In this document: positions 32,755 to 42,478 of the stretch, piece after piece
How positions within the stretch are numbered: position 1 is the first letter of the stretch
Layout of the letters: the number at the start of each line of letters is the position of its first letter
IMG/VR virus record: IMGVR_UViG_3300008624_000009
Span: 1-62,365 of that record
Source: a virus
DNA: 62,365 nucleotides
Direction: 5' to 3' (one strand)
The notes under the pieces: model-generated
What the model saw: the letters and a program-made list of their open reading frames with translations, nothing else
The model's database searches: none
What the model was told of the DNA's origin: nothing
Made by a program: the position numbers and the translations under genes

Positions 32755-34029
32755 ATGGCTTTTACAAAAGTAAATGTTAGCATGATAAATAATCTACCAG
32801 AAGCAGATACGACTTCTTTGGAACAATCAATATCCACGCTTGGATTACATATGGCGGTTTCAGATAATAAAGCATCTTTTAATTTAACTGATTCATTTAT
32901 AGATCAATTTGAAGATACAAACGGTATTAGTTCAACTACTGATGTAACATTAGACGCAGAATCATATAAAACTATGATACCGTATAATTATCATGTTGCT
33001 GATTCAAATACTTCTATGTTAATACAAGCACGTGATGTTGCAAGTGGTTCCCAAGTATTTACTGATTATAGTGGTAATAACTTAGCTACTTCTCATATTG
33101 GAGGCCCTGCTTGGTCAAATGATAAATCTAAATTTGAGTCAAGTAGTACTTCATTAAAGTTGACGAATGGAAATATTCGTGTTGGTTTTCTAAGTGGAAA
33201 TAGTAGTGATTGGTCTAATTCTCATAGTGCTTTGCATCTTGATGGTGATTGGACAATGGAATATTGGGTTTGGGCTCCATCATCAAATATTTCTAGTAGT
33301 CGTATTATAAGTGTGCATCCAAATAATCAGGGCAGTAAACAAATAGCTATGCGTCCTGTTTCCAGTACTGGTGGTGGACAATGTTATGTTGATTATGGTT
33401 CAGGTGGATCATATGGTGGAGATATATCACCAGATCAAATTTCTGTTGATGATTGGGTTCATGTTGCTACAGTTAAAGAAAGTACTTATTGTCGCAATTA
33501 TATTAATGGACAACAAGTAAATTCATTTAATATTATTTCACCCTCTAGTCAATTTCCTAGAACTACTTGGGTAATAGGACAAGATGGTATGATGAATAGT
33601 GAAGCTGCTGCTAATCCAACTTATGTGGATGATATTAGAGTTTCAAACATCAATAGATACCCAAGTGGGACAAATTTTGCTGCTTCTTTACAAAGTGTTT
33701 CTAATGCAACTGGTTCGATTGAATCAATAGCATCAACTGCTGATGATACAGTATCATCTCTTTCTGGTGTAATTCTCTATGAAGATTCAGCTGGAACTGC
33801 TACATTAGGAACAGATTTAGTAATTTCTTTTTCTGCGGATAATGGATCAAATTGGACACCAGCATCTTCTTATGGTACTCCTGTTACTTTTGCTGGTTCA
33901 GTTAAGGTTGTTAAGATAGGAAAAACGACAATTTCTAATACGGGTACAGAAGTTAAAATAAAAGCAGAGTGGGCAAATCAAAGTACAAACAAGATTACTC
34001 AATTATCTGGTTGGGCAGTAAACTATTAA
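32755..34029 (+). CDS. Tail adhesin with LamG/concanavalin-like domain
   Basis: This adhesin has 424 residues. Residues 1-40 form a short anchor (MAFTKVNVSMINNLPEADTT). Residues about 95-310 look like a LamG-type beta-sandwich: DGDWTMEYWVWAP at about 162-174, then DDWVHVATVKESTYCRNYINGQQV and YVDDIRVSN. This is the usual layout of carbohydrate-binding jelly rolls, in which 'W-x-H-V-A' and 'V-D-D-I-R' are hallmarks. The C-terminal 100 residues are another beta-rich domain (VILYEDSAGTATLGTDLVIS). A glycan receptor is plausible. The ribosome site has the same leader (AAAGGAAAATAACAA) as several propeller genes. Confidence 0.75.
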   Translation: MAFTKVNVSMINNLPEADTTSLEQSISTLGLHMAVSDNKASFNLTDSFIDQFEDTNGISSTTDVTLDAESYKTMIPYNYHVADSNTSMLIQARDVASGSQVFTDYSGNNLATSHIGGPAWSNDKSKFESSSTSLKLTNGNIRVGFLSGNSSDWSNSHSALHLDGDWTMEYWVWAPSSNISSSRIISVHPNNQGSKQIAMRPVSSTGGGQCYVDYGSGGSYGGDISPDQISVDDWVHVATVKESTYCRNYINGQQVNSFNIISPSSQFPRTTWVIGQDGMMNSEAAANPTYVDDIRVSNINRYPSGTNFAASLQSVSNATGSIESIASTADDTVSSLSGVILYEDSAGTATLGTDLVISFSADNGSNWTPASSYGTPVTFAGSVKVVKIGKTTISNTGTEVKIKAEWANQSTNKITQLSGWAVNY

Positions 34030-34087
34030 AATCATAAAAAATCGTAAATATTTTTTTAAAAAATTATCATTTATACCTAACTAAAAT

Positions 34088-34095
34088 TATAAATA
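34088..34095 (+). promoter_or_regulatory. T4-type late promoter
   Basis: An exact TATAAATA lies about 40 bases before the 1159-residue fibre, in a 106-base gap. It is the first exact late promoter after the one at 24236, leaving the terminator-separated 27114-34029 unit without its own. Confidence 0.75.
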
Positions 34096-34135
34096 ACAAG
34101 TATATAAAGATTTTCAAGAATCTAAAAGGTTTAAA

Positions 34136-37100
34136 ATGGCTCGTACAAGAATAAAAAGTTCTAACATAGAAAATAATTCAGTTAAGAACGAAGATATATC
34201 ATCCACAGAAGGTTTGGATGCTTCTAAGATTATTTCTGGTACTACATTACCCGCCGTAGATGCCTCCCAATTACTTAATACACTTGATTCTATATCTGAT
34301 AATTCCATTCCCTTTCAAAAATTAACAGATAGTTCCATTCCTCTATCAAAATTATCTACAACCAATGCTGGAACTACTGGGCAAGTATTAATTAGAGATG
34401 ATACTGGTGAAATTGAATTAGTTGATGCACATACTGTTATATCTGATAATTCCATTCCTCTAACAAAGTTATTTACAGCAAATTCTGGAACCGCAGGACA
34501 ATTACTCAAAAAAAATGCATCTGGTGAATTAGAGTTTGTTGACGACCAAGTTTCGGATGTTGGAGCATCAACAGTTGGTGGTGATCTTTCTGGTAGTGTT
34601 AATAACGCACAAATTAATGATAATGCTATTGGTATTTCAAAACTTAATGTTTCTGGTAGTGGTACTAATGGACAAGCTCTAGTAACAGATGGTAGTACTG
34701 GATTATCATGGGCTGATGTTACTTCTGATCCAACAATGGGTGGAGATTTAAGTGGAACTGCATCTAATGCTCAAATTAATAATGGAGTTATAGGTAACGC
34801 ACAAATTTCAGATGTTGATGCTAGTAAAATATCTGGTACATTACCTCACGGTGTTTCAAGTGGTGGTACTCTTGGTTCATTACATAAATCTTCATGGGCA
34901 GATGATAATACAGTAATTGTTAATCTTACAAATAGTGCTACTGGAATAGGAAATGCAGTTGTTAAAGTATATGAAGAATATCTTGATCCAGCAAAACAAA
35001 ATATAACTAATAATGACTGGGATCTTACTACCAACAATGATATTGGTGGAGAATTTCATTTAAATAATTTTACTCAAGGTGCTACTATTACCCCACAAGC
35101 TACAACAGGCACAGGGGTTCAGTTTATATTTACTGGGCCAGATGGTGCGAGTAATACATGGGAAACTCTTGGGTTTAGTGCTGGTTCATATACTAGTGGA
35201 GAATTTTATACAATTAAAAACAGTCAAGGTAATGGTGTAGCTAAAATTACAAGTACAAGTGGAAATATTGCAACTTGTGATATAATAGAAGATTTCCCTA
35301 ATACTAATCCTTTAATCCTGCCATTGGTAAGAAATTGTGAATTTACGGATGGTAAATTTCAATTATCAGGGAAAACTGATATTGATACATCACCACAAAT
35401 GCATGGTGGTAGTTTTGATATATCACCATCAAGTAATGACAATGATTCAAATCTTTATCATTCAGATATTATTGGAATAGATGATACCAGAGCTCTTACG
35501 TTATGGAATGGTACTGATGGTGGAAATCATGGTTCAAATGATTATGGTGTTGCAATAGTTAAAATGTTTGATGATCCGAGTACATTTAAAACGCTTGAGA
35601 CACCACATAATTCCAGTCCCAGCAATTTTGATGATTATAGTACAGATTGGTTAAAGGGTAATAGTATATTTGGTGTTACCGTACAGCAAGTAACTATTTG
35701 TAAATTATCTGAAGAAAGATTTATAATTGCTGGAGTATCAACTAATAATGCTACAACATTTAAATTAGCTTCTCTTACTATACCATCTGCTTCTACTCTA
35801 ACTCAGGAAGTCTCAGTACAAGGAAGCATTAGTGATATTGGCCCTCCTTCATCACACAATAATCAAAATGTTCGGGATGTTAGACTTGCTAGAATTTCTG
35901 ATACTAGATTTATGGCAGTTGCTTCGGTGCAATCTTCAGCTCATGGTAGTAATTGGGTTCCTTTTTATTCTATGCATGAGGTTGATGCTTCTGGTAATTT
36001 ATCTCAATTGGCTTATCACGAATTATTAGATGGTGATAATGGTACAGCTCAGGGGATAGGTTCACCAAATGAAGGAACACCTATTTTTCAAATATTTGGA
36101 GCAAATGATCCAACTCTAAATACCTTAACAGGGGTATATATTTTTTACGACAGTTATGGTGAAAATCCGAACTTTATTCAAACTAAAATTAATAGAAATA
36201 CTGGAAGTGGAAACGGCCCTCAATCTGTGTATCTATATTCGACAGTAGCTGGTGCTTTCAAAGATTCATTTGGAGATAGTAATGGATTAACTCGTATTGC
36301 TCAACCAAACAAACATTGTTTGATACCTTTTGAAAGATTAGATAATCAAGATCTTTATGGAGTTTATATGTGGGCAGATTCCACACATGGAATAGAAGCA
36401 GCTGTTTTGCGTATAGCTCCAGATGTAAGTGGAAATCTTAATAATCTTAATTCTTCTGCAAGGCCATTATGGTTTGGGGGAATACCAGTTAGTAATGGAA
36501 CTCCAAATTTTAGTGGTTATGGTGGTTCAGCAACAAATGTTACCTCAGAACAATGCACGACTTTATCTGGAACATTATATGCTACTGGTAGTTTTAGTAG
36601 TCCCGACACAATGCATGGTTTATATTCTTATAAACAGCCAGGAGTAAATCAACTCAAACAAGGTAAATTTGTTGGTGGTGATGATTTTAATACTCAGACT
36701 ACTTCCCACGGCCATGGTTCAAATTTAACTTTTACTTATTTAGCAAATATTAGTGGACATTCAACTACTGGTAATGTTGATAAAATGGCATCTACAACTT
36801 TAGGAGTACATGACCATACACACGGGCAAGAAGAAGATGTTTTACCAAACTGTTCACTCGTAACGTATAAACATGGTGATGATCATATTTATGCTAAAAT
36901 AGTAAGGCATTCCACAGAAGTAACGACTTATGTTAGTGCAGAATGGGCCACAACAATATCTGGTGTAGATACAATAGATACTACAAATTATGAACAGATA
37001 AATTCAATTACCCCAACACAAACAGGTGGTAATGATGATATTCTTTATGCATTTGCTACTGATATAGATCAAGATAGTGGTGGAGAAATCATGGGTGGAA

Positions 37101-37615
37101 CTTTTTGGGTACTTGATCCCACATATGGACTTAGAAACGTACTTACATCTAGGGCTTCCGTACATGGTGGAACAGATACAGAATGGTACTATAATAATGC
37201 TAGTGATGGAAGTGCAGCATGGGATGCAGCGTGGATCGGTTTGGAGTCTAATAATTATATTGGGCCAGGTTTTCAAACTGGTTTTAATATACAGGCGAAT
37301 AGTGCTTTTCGTGCAGCAATAAAAGCTAATTCTTCAAATGGAATGACTAAGACAGATCTAGATTTTCGTAATGCAGGAGGTTGGCAAGATTTTCCCACAG
37401 CAACTAACAAATTAGCTGTTGCTATTGGAATTAGAACTTATAATAGTAGTGTTACACCAACAGTAGATAAAGTAACTATTACTTATGGTTCTCCAGCAGT
37501 ACACAGGGATAAGACACACGAATATACAATCGACATAGTGGATGTAGATACTATTGAAGTAACTTCACCTAATAGTGGTGGGCCTCGTAATGCTAGGATA
37601 TATGTAACCTCATAA
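34136..37615 (+). CDS. Large tail fibre/adhesin, 1159 residues
   Basis: Residues 1-230 are shaft modules: two SDNSIP..KL blocks, three GTTGQVLIRDDTGEIELVD-type units, and GGDLSGSVNNAQI / GGDLSGTASNAQI. Residues about 230-400 are a beta domain (WADDNTVIVNLTNSATGIGN). Residues about 430-900 contain loose repeats with 'LSEERFIIAG' and 'ISDTRFMAVA' strands, possibly a second kind of propeller different from the six-repeat family. The last 250 residues end in a beta domain (VAIGIRTYNSSVTPTVDKVTI). No enzymatic signature was seen. It has its own late promoter and, at its 3' end, the promoter of the propeller cluster. The receptor-binding role is inferred. Confidence 0.68.
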   Translation: MARTRIKSSNIENNSVKNEDISSTEGLDASKIISGTTLPAVDASQLLNTLDSISDNSIPFQKLTDSSIPLSKLSTTNAGTTGQVLIRDDTGEIELVDAHTVISDNSIPLTKLFTANSGTAGQLLKKNASGELEFVDDQVSDVGASTVGGDLSGSVNNAQINDNAIGISKLNVSGSGTNGQALVTDGSTGLSWADVTSDPTMGGDLSGTASNAQINNGVIGNAQISDVDASKISGTLPHGVSSGGTLGSLHKSSWADDNTVIVNLTNSATGIGNAVVKVYEEYLDPAKQNITNNDWDLTTNNDIGGEFHLNNFTQGATITPQATTGTGVQFIFTGPDGASNTWETLGFSAGSYTSGEFYTIKNSQGNGVAKITSTSGNIATCDIIEDFPNTNPLILPLVRNCEFTDGKFQLSGKTDIDTSPQMHGGSFDISPSSNDNDSNLYHSDIIGIDDTRALTLWNGTDGGNHGSNDYGVAIVKMFDDPSTFKTLETPHNSSPSNFDDYSTDWLKGNSIFGVTVQQVTICKLSEERFIIAGVSTNNATTFKLASLTIPSASTLTQEVSVQGSISDIGPPSSHNNQNVRDVRLARISDTRFMAVASVQSSAHGSNWVPFYSMHEVDASGNLSQLAYHELLDGDNGTAQGIGSPNEGTPIFQIFGANDPTLNTLTGVYIFYDSYGENPNFIQTKINRNTGSGNGPQSVYLYSTVAGAFKDSFGDSNGLTRIAQPNKHCLIPFERLDNQDLYGVYMWADSTHGIEAAVLRIAPDVSGNLNNLNSSARPLWFGGIPVSNGTPNFSGYGGSATNVTSEQCTTLSGTLYATGSFSSPDTMHGLYSYKQPGVNQLKQGKFVGGDDFNTQTTSHGHGSNLTFTYLANISGHSTTGNVDKMASTTLGVHDHTHGQEEDVLPNCSLVTYKHGDDHIYAKIVRHSTEVTTYVSAEWATTISGVDTIDTTNYEQINSITPTQTGGNDDILYAFATDIDQDSGGEIMGGTFWVLDPTYGLRNVLTSRASVHGGTDTEWYYNNASDGSAAWDAAWIGLESNNYIGPGFQTGFNIQANSAFRAAIKANSSNGMTKTDLDFRNAGGWQDFPTATNKLAVAIGIRTYNSSVTPTVDKVTITYGSPAVHRDKTHEYTIDIVDVDTIEVTSPNSGGPRNARIYVTS

Positions 37616-37619
37616 AAAA

Positions 37620-37627
37620 TATAAATA
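37620..37627 (+). promoter_or_regulatory. T4-type late promoter
   Basis: An exact TATAAATA, five bases after the preceding stop, leads the run of seven propeller genes (37666-46178). No further exact octamer occurs inside that run, so it probably forms one transcript. Confidence 0.78.
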
Positions 37628-37665
37628 ACAATAAAGATAAAAACATTCAAAAAAGGATATAGTCC

Positions 37666-38805
37666 ATGAGTGTAACGAAGGTAACTAACGATAATATAGT
37701 TGATATTTCTGCTGAAACAGTAAGTGGTACTTTACCAGCATTAAACGCAAGTGCAGTTTTAAATATGCCTACTGGTGAATCAATCATAGAATCAGCAAAT
37801 GATCCAGCTTTTGATTCCGATTTAGAATTAGGAAAAATGTGGTTGAATACGACAAACGGTGAAATGTTTGTTTGTACTGATGCTACGCCAGGGCTCAATG
37901 TTTGGAAAAATATTGCAGCTGGTTCTGACCATGTAGAGCCTCCTTTTCAATATGCGGGTACACAAACTGCTTGGATTGTTGGTGGTCATGCAAGTATGTC
38001 TAATGTCGATAATATGGAAACATTTTCATTAACTTCTGATGGTAATGCTACAATGTTGAGTGATGTTACCATGAATAATAATTATGCAGCTACTGGGACA
38101 AAATCAAATACTAGTGGTTATATTCTCGGTGGCGGGTGGCCTATTAATAGCGATATAGAAAAATATTCTTTTGAAAGTGGTGGAGATTCAACAAATGTAG
38201 GTACACTTAATACAGGAAGATATTGTATTGCTGGATTTTCAACAGGATCACATGGTTACGGTGTTTCTGGACTTCTAACTTCAACTGGTAGTGGAGCAGT
38301 AGATAAATTTTCATATAGTAATGAAGGCAGTGCTGTTGAGGTTGGTAATATGCCTTCTACGGGTTATGCTGCTGGAGTTACCGGCCCTGATAATGGTTAT
38401 ATCTATACAGGAAACGGAAATTCAGATATTGAAAAATATACTTATGCATCTGATAGTAGTGCTGTTCATTCTACTATGTATAATACAAGACATTCCCAAG
38501 CTTGTCATTCTACTTCAACTCATGGATATAGTTCTGGTGGGCATACTGGATCATGGGTATCTACTATTGATAAATTTTCATTTGCAAATACTAGTAATGC
38601 AGTTCATATTACGGATTTAGCATATGATAAATGTAGATGTCATGGTTATTCATCTGAAACACATGGATATACAAGTGGTGGATCTTCTAATCAACCTGGC
38701 GGTCCAGAAAGATTAGAAAAATTTTCATTTGCATCTGAAACTACTGCAACAATAATTGGTTCATGTATTAATAGAGATTCTTGGTCTAGTGGTACACAAT
38801 TTTAA
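37666..38805 (+). CDS. Six-repeat beta-propeller adhesin 3
   Basis: This adhesin has 379 residues. The anchor is VTKVTNDNIVDISAETVSGT with the collar LGKMWLNTTNGEMFVCTDAT at about 47-66 and a WKNIAAG end. Six blades follow, with cores METFSL, IEKYSF, VDKFSY, IEKYTY, IDKFSF and LEKFSF, and HGY..GG turns between them. The C-terminus is SSGTQF. The anchor is nearly identical in DNA to that of the next gene. It is the first gene of the seven-gene propeller run behind its late promoter. Kelch-type blade geometry is inferred from the repeat pattern. Confidence 0.75.
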   Translation: MSVTKVTNDNIVDISAETVSGTLPALNASAVLNMPTGESIIESANDPAFDSDLELGKMWLNTTNGEMFVCTDATPGLNVWKNIAAGSDHVEPPFQYAGTQTAWIVGGHASMSNVDNMETFSLTSDGNATMLSDVTMNNNYAATGTKSNTSGYILGGGWPINSDIEKYSFESGGDSTNVGTLNTGRYCIAGFSTGSHGYGVSGLLTSTGSGAVDKFSYSNEGSAVEVGNMPSTGYAAGVTGPDNGYIYTGNGNSDIEKYTYASDSSAVHSTMYNTRHSQACHSTSTHGYSSGGHTGSWVSTIDKFSFANTSNAVHITDLAYDKCRCHGYSSETHGYTSGGSSNQPGGPERLEKFSFASETTATIIGSCINRDSWSSGTQF

Positions 38806-38820
38806 AAAAGGAAATTACAA

Positions 38821-39966
38821 ATGTCTGTAACTAAAGTAACTAACGATAATATAGTTGATGTTTCTGCTGAATTAGTAAGTGGTACTTTACCAGCATTGGA
38901 TGCAAGTGCAGTTTTAAATATGAATACTGGTGAATCAATAACAGAATCAGCAAATGATCCAGCTATAGATTCTGATTTAGGATTAGGGAAATTGTGGTTG
39001 AATACTACAAATGGCGAAATGTTTGTTTGTACTGACGCAACGGCTGGACTTAATGTTTGGAAAAATATTGCAGCTGGTGCTGATCATGTAACACCCCCAT
39101 ACTCATTTCAAGGTACTCAGAGTGGATGGGTTACTGCTGGTAATGCTGCTGATAATACTTTTGAAACTTATTCTCTTGCTTCAAATAATAATGCAGTAGC
39201 ATCTGGCAGTACTTTAGGGACTGTTACAGAAGGCCCTGTTATTTCTAAATCTAAAACAGATATGTATGTCATGGGTGGTTATGTGCCTGGGGCACTTATT
39301 ACAGATGTCCAAAAAGTTTCATTTTCAACTGCTGCAGCATCATCTACTGTTAATAATTTAAATTCAGGAAAATATTGTGGTGCTGGTGCAAGTAGTGAAC
39401 TTAGAGGGTATCAAATCGCTGGTTGTGATGGTCATGACCATGTTGAATATCAAAGTCATGTAAACGACGGCGATAGTGCTGATATTGGTAATTTATATCA
39501 AAATGAAGCTGGATTTGCAACTTCTATGTCTGGGCCAACCGAAGTTCTTACTGATGTAGGTTGGTATAATCTTAATGCCGTTCATCATTTTTCATTTGCA
39601 AATGATGCTACTAAAACCAAACATTGTGATATGGTTGGGAATGGTTATGCACAAGGCGGTTGTTCATCAACCACACATGGTTATACTGCGTCTGCTCATC
39701 AATGGCGTACTACGATTAGGAAAGTAGGATTTGCTAGTGGTTCAACACAGATTAATCATCCTACTTTAGCAGTAACAAATCAAATGGGTTCTGCTGGTTG
39801 TGGTACTTGTTCAGAAACTCATGGTTATCAAAATGGGGGTTATCCTGATAACGGAAATAGTAATACTCATTATATTGAATCATGGAGTTTTGCTAGTGAA
39901 AGTGGAGTATCACATATTGGAAATCTCACACAAAAAAGAGCTTGGAGTGTAGGAGCACAAAATTAA
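38821..39966 (+). CDS. Six-repeat beta-propeller adhesin 4
   Basis: This adhesin has 381 residues. The anchor (VTKVTNDNIVDVSAELVSGT, LGKLWLNTTNGEMFVCTDAT) is almost the same as in the preceding gene, whereas the propeller differs in nearly every loop. Blade cores are FETYSL, VQKVSF, HVEYQS, VHHFSF, IRKVGF and IESWSF. The third blade is degenerate. A GCGTC Cys pair and YQNGGYPDNGN precede the last blade, and the C-terminus is SVGAQN. The leader AAAAAAGGAAATTACAA is shared with other copies. It looks like one half of a tandem-duplicate pair. Confidence 0.75.
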   Translation: MSVTKVTNDNIVDVSAELVSGTLPALDASAVLNMNTGESITESANDPAIDSDLGLGKLWLNTTNGEMFVCTDATAGLNVWKNIAAGADHVTPPYSFQGTQSGWVTAGNAADNTFETYSLASNNNAVASGSTLGTVTEGPVISKSKTDMYVMGGYVPGALITDVQKVSFSTAAASSTVNNLNSGKYCGAGASSELRGYQIAGCDGHDHVEYQSHVNDGDSADIGNLYQNEAGFATSMSGPTEVLTDVGWYNLNAVHHFSFANDATKTKHCDMVGNGYAQGGCSSTTHGYTASAHQWRTTIRKVGFASGSTQINHPTLAVTNQMGSAGCGTCSETHGYQNGGYPDNGNSNTHYIESWSFASESGVSHIGNLTQKRAWSVGAQN

Positions 39967-39994
39967 ATTTATAAAATAAAAAGGAAAATAAAAA

Positions 39995-41197
39995 ATGGCT
40001 GTAACCAAAATCACAAAAGAAAATATTAGTGATGTATCAGCAACTAAATTAACTGGTTCACTTCCTGCTATTGATGGACAATACATTACGAATGTACCAG
40101 CTGGTGAGGTAATGATAAAATCAGCAGCAAATCCAACTAATACCTCTAATCATTCTGCTGGAACCATGTGGGTAAATACAACAAATGGCGAAATCTTTGT
40201 TTGTACTGATGCTTCGACAGATGAAAATACTTGGACAAATGTTGGGCCTGGAACAACTGAAGTTGCAACAGTAGTGTGGACATATCAGGGAACACAATAT
40301 GGTTATGTAGTTGGGGGTTATCATGGTAGTCCCGGCCGTAATGATGAAATCGAAAGATATTCTTTTACTTCTAATAATGTTAATAATAATATTGGTAGTT
40401 TGATAGCACTTAATACAGTTCCTAGTGGACATAGTAGTACTGATTATGGATGGGTAACTGGTGGATGGAATGGTGCTGATATTACTACTATCGAAAAGTT
40501 TTCTTGGGCTTCATCAGCAAGTTCTGCTGCAACTGGAGCAACTGTTGGTGGTAATATGTCTTTGGCTACTGCAGCTAGTACTCAGACTGGGACTACTGCT
40601 TATTTAACAGGTGGATTTGATAATCCGAATGTTACAACTCATCATACTACTAGGAAATTTTCATTTGATTCAACAACAGATGCTGTTATCGTAGGAACTA
40701 TGGCATTTTCTGGTGGAATTTATCACAATATTGGTTGGTCTTCAGATACACATGGTTATTCTGCAGGCGGATATCCTTATGGGCGTTCTCCAAATACTGT
40801 TTCTCACATTGAAAAATTTGCATTTGCAACAGATACACAACAAGCTGTTGGTTGTGGAGATCTTGCTTCACCAGCTTCATATGTTTCTGGTTCAAACTCT
40901 ACAACGTATGGTTATCGGGATGGTGGATGGAATGGTGGTAGTTATACAGCAAATATGGAAGCTTATTCTTTTGCATCAGAAGGTACTGCTTCTACAATAG
41001 GTGTTCTTACTTATGCTCGTAATTGGTCTGGTGGCTCATCATCAACTACGCATGGTTATCATCATGGCGGTAGAAATACTAGTGGTACTTATATGACAGA
41101 TGTTCACCAATATTCATATGCATCACACGGTAATGCTAATAATATAATGAATGTAGCAACAGCACGTGGCGGAGTTCCTAGTAATATACAATTTTAA
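39995..41197 (+). CDS. Six-repeat beta-propeller adhesin 5
   Basis: This adhesin has 400 residues. The anchor is AVTKITKENISDVSATKLTG with the collar AGTMWVNTTNGEIFVCTDAS and NVGPGT. Six blades have cores IERYSF, IEKFSW, TRKFSF, IEKFAF, MEAYSF and VHQYSY. Turns carry many Gly, His, Trp and Asn residues (DYGWVTGGWNG, THGYHHGGRNTSG), typical of sugar-contacting loops, though no binding site is proven. The C-terminus is VPSNIQF. Its first 66 bases are identical to those of the next gene, marking a second tandem pair. Confidence 0.75.
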   Translation: MAVTKITKENISDVSATKLTGSLPAIDGQYITNVPAGEVMIKSAANPTNTSNHSAGTMWVNTTNGEIFVCTDASTDENTWTNVGPGTTEVATVVWTYQGTQYGYVVGGYHGSPGRNDEIERYSFTSNNVNNNIGSLIALNTVPSGHSSTDYGWVTGGWNGADITTIEKFSWASSASSAATGATVGGNMSLATAASTQTGTTAYLTGGFDNPNVTTHHTTRKFSFDSTTDAVIVGTMAFSGGIYHNIGWSSDTHGYSAGGYPYGRSPNTVSHIEKFAFATDTQQAVGCGDLASPASYVSGSNSTTYGYRDGGWNGGSYTANMEAYSFASEGTASTIGVLTYARNWSGGSSSTTHGYHHGGRNTSGTYMTDVHQYSYASHGNANNIMNVATARGGVPSNIQF

Positions 41198-41218
41198 TAA
41201 AATAAAAAGGAAAGTAAA

Positions 41219-42454
41219 ATGGCTGTAACCAAAATCACAAAAGAAAATATTAGTGATGTATCAGCAACTAAATTAACTGGTACGCTTCCTGCTATTGATG
41301 GACAATTTCTGTCTAATTTACCAGCTGGTGAGATAATGGTGAAATCAGCATCAAATCCAACTAATACTGCAAATAATTCTGCTGGAACCATGTGGATAAA
41401 TACTACAACTGGCGAAATGTTTGTTTGTACTGATGCGACAACAGATGCTAATGCTTGGACAAATGTTGGGCCCGGTGAAACAGAAGTTACAACATCATAT
41501 GCTCCTGCTGGTGAACAAGGAATGACATATGGATATGTGTGTGGATCACATACTGGAGCAGGGATGGATCCATTGGCAGCAATCGACAAATATGCTTTTG
41601 CAAGTGCTAGTAATGGAATTGCTAATGTTGGTTCTCTTTCTACGACCAGAAATGGGCCAAATACTAATCATTCATGGACTCATGCTTTTATATCAGCAGG
41701 TGCTCAAAATGGGAATGATTCAACCATAGAAACTTTTGCATTTGCTTCTGATGGTGCTTGTACTAATTGGGCTGACATGGCTGCCCATACTCAGTATGGT
41801 TATGGTTGTGGTTCTAGTGATAAAGATGGTGGATATGGTTATTTAAATGGGGGAAGAAGAACAAGTGGTAGTGGGCCATCATATACAACTAATAAAGTTT
41901 CTAGGTTTCCATTTGCATCTCAATCAAATGCTACTAATATTGGTACTTTGCAAATGTGGCAAGATTGCCCAGGCAATACAGTAGATAGGGTTAATGGTTA
42001 TGCTAATTATCATGGTGGTGCGGATGCGGGTTCTAATCATTTACCAAGTTATAATTATAGATATGCATTTGCATCAAGTGTTAGTTCATCTCAATTTTCT
42101 AATATGTTATCTGGAAATTGGCATTATTATGGAGAAGGAAGTCAAAGTGCTACTGATGGTTTTTTAGCTGGTGGATATGAACCATCCACAGCTAATTATA
42201 CAGCAGCTCAAATTCAACAACATTCATTTGCAAGTCTTTCTAATAGTGTTCTATGGGGTTCATTAACACATGGCAGATATGCTGCAGCGTGTCATTCATC
42301 ACCCGATCATGGATGGAGTGCTCATGGAATGGCAGGTTCGGGATGGAATCAAAATTGTCTGGATAAATTTTCATTTGCTTCATCTGGTAATTCTATTGAT
42401 GTGGGAGATATGTTATTTCAACCTAGATGTTATAGTCCTGGCGTTCACGTTTAA
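41219..42454 (+). CDS. Six-repeat beta-propeller adhesin 6
   Basis: This adhesin has 411 residues. It shares its anchor with the previous gene (AVTKITKENISDVSATKLTG; collar AGTMWINTTTGEMFVCTDAT) but has an independent head. Blade cores are IDKYAF, IETFAF, VSRFPF, YNYRYAF, IQQHSF and LDKFSF, with Trp/Gly/Ser-rich connecting loops (GNWHYYGEGSQSATDG). The C-terminus is SPGVHV. The fourth blade has lost the usual I-x-K core, while overall spacing keeps six units. It is transcribed in the seven-gene propeller run and its Shine-Dalgarno is AAAAAGGAAAG. Confidence 0.75.
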   Translation: MAVTKITKENISDVSATKLTGTLPAIDGQFLSNLPAGEIMVKSASNPTNTANNSAGTMWINTTTGEMFVCTDATTDANAWTNVGPGETEVTTSYAPAGEQGMTYGYVCGSHTGAGMDPLAAIDKYAFASASNGIANVGSLSTTRNGPNTNHSWTHAFISAGAQNGNDSTIETFAFASDGACTNWADMAAHTQYGYGCGSSDKDGGYGYLNGGRRTSGSGPSYTTNKVSRFPFASQSNATNIGTLQMWQDCPGNTVDRVNGYANYHGGADAGSNHLPSYNYRYAFASSVSSSQFSNMLSGNWHYYGEGSQSATDGFLAGGYEPSTANYTAAQIQQHSFASLSNSVLWGSLTHGRYAAACHSSPDHGWSAHGMAGSGWNQNCLDKFSFASSGNSIDVGDMLFQPRCYSPGVHV

Positions 42455-42478
42455 TTTTAATAAAAAAGGAAATAAAAA

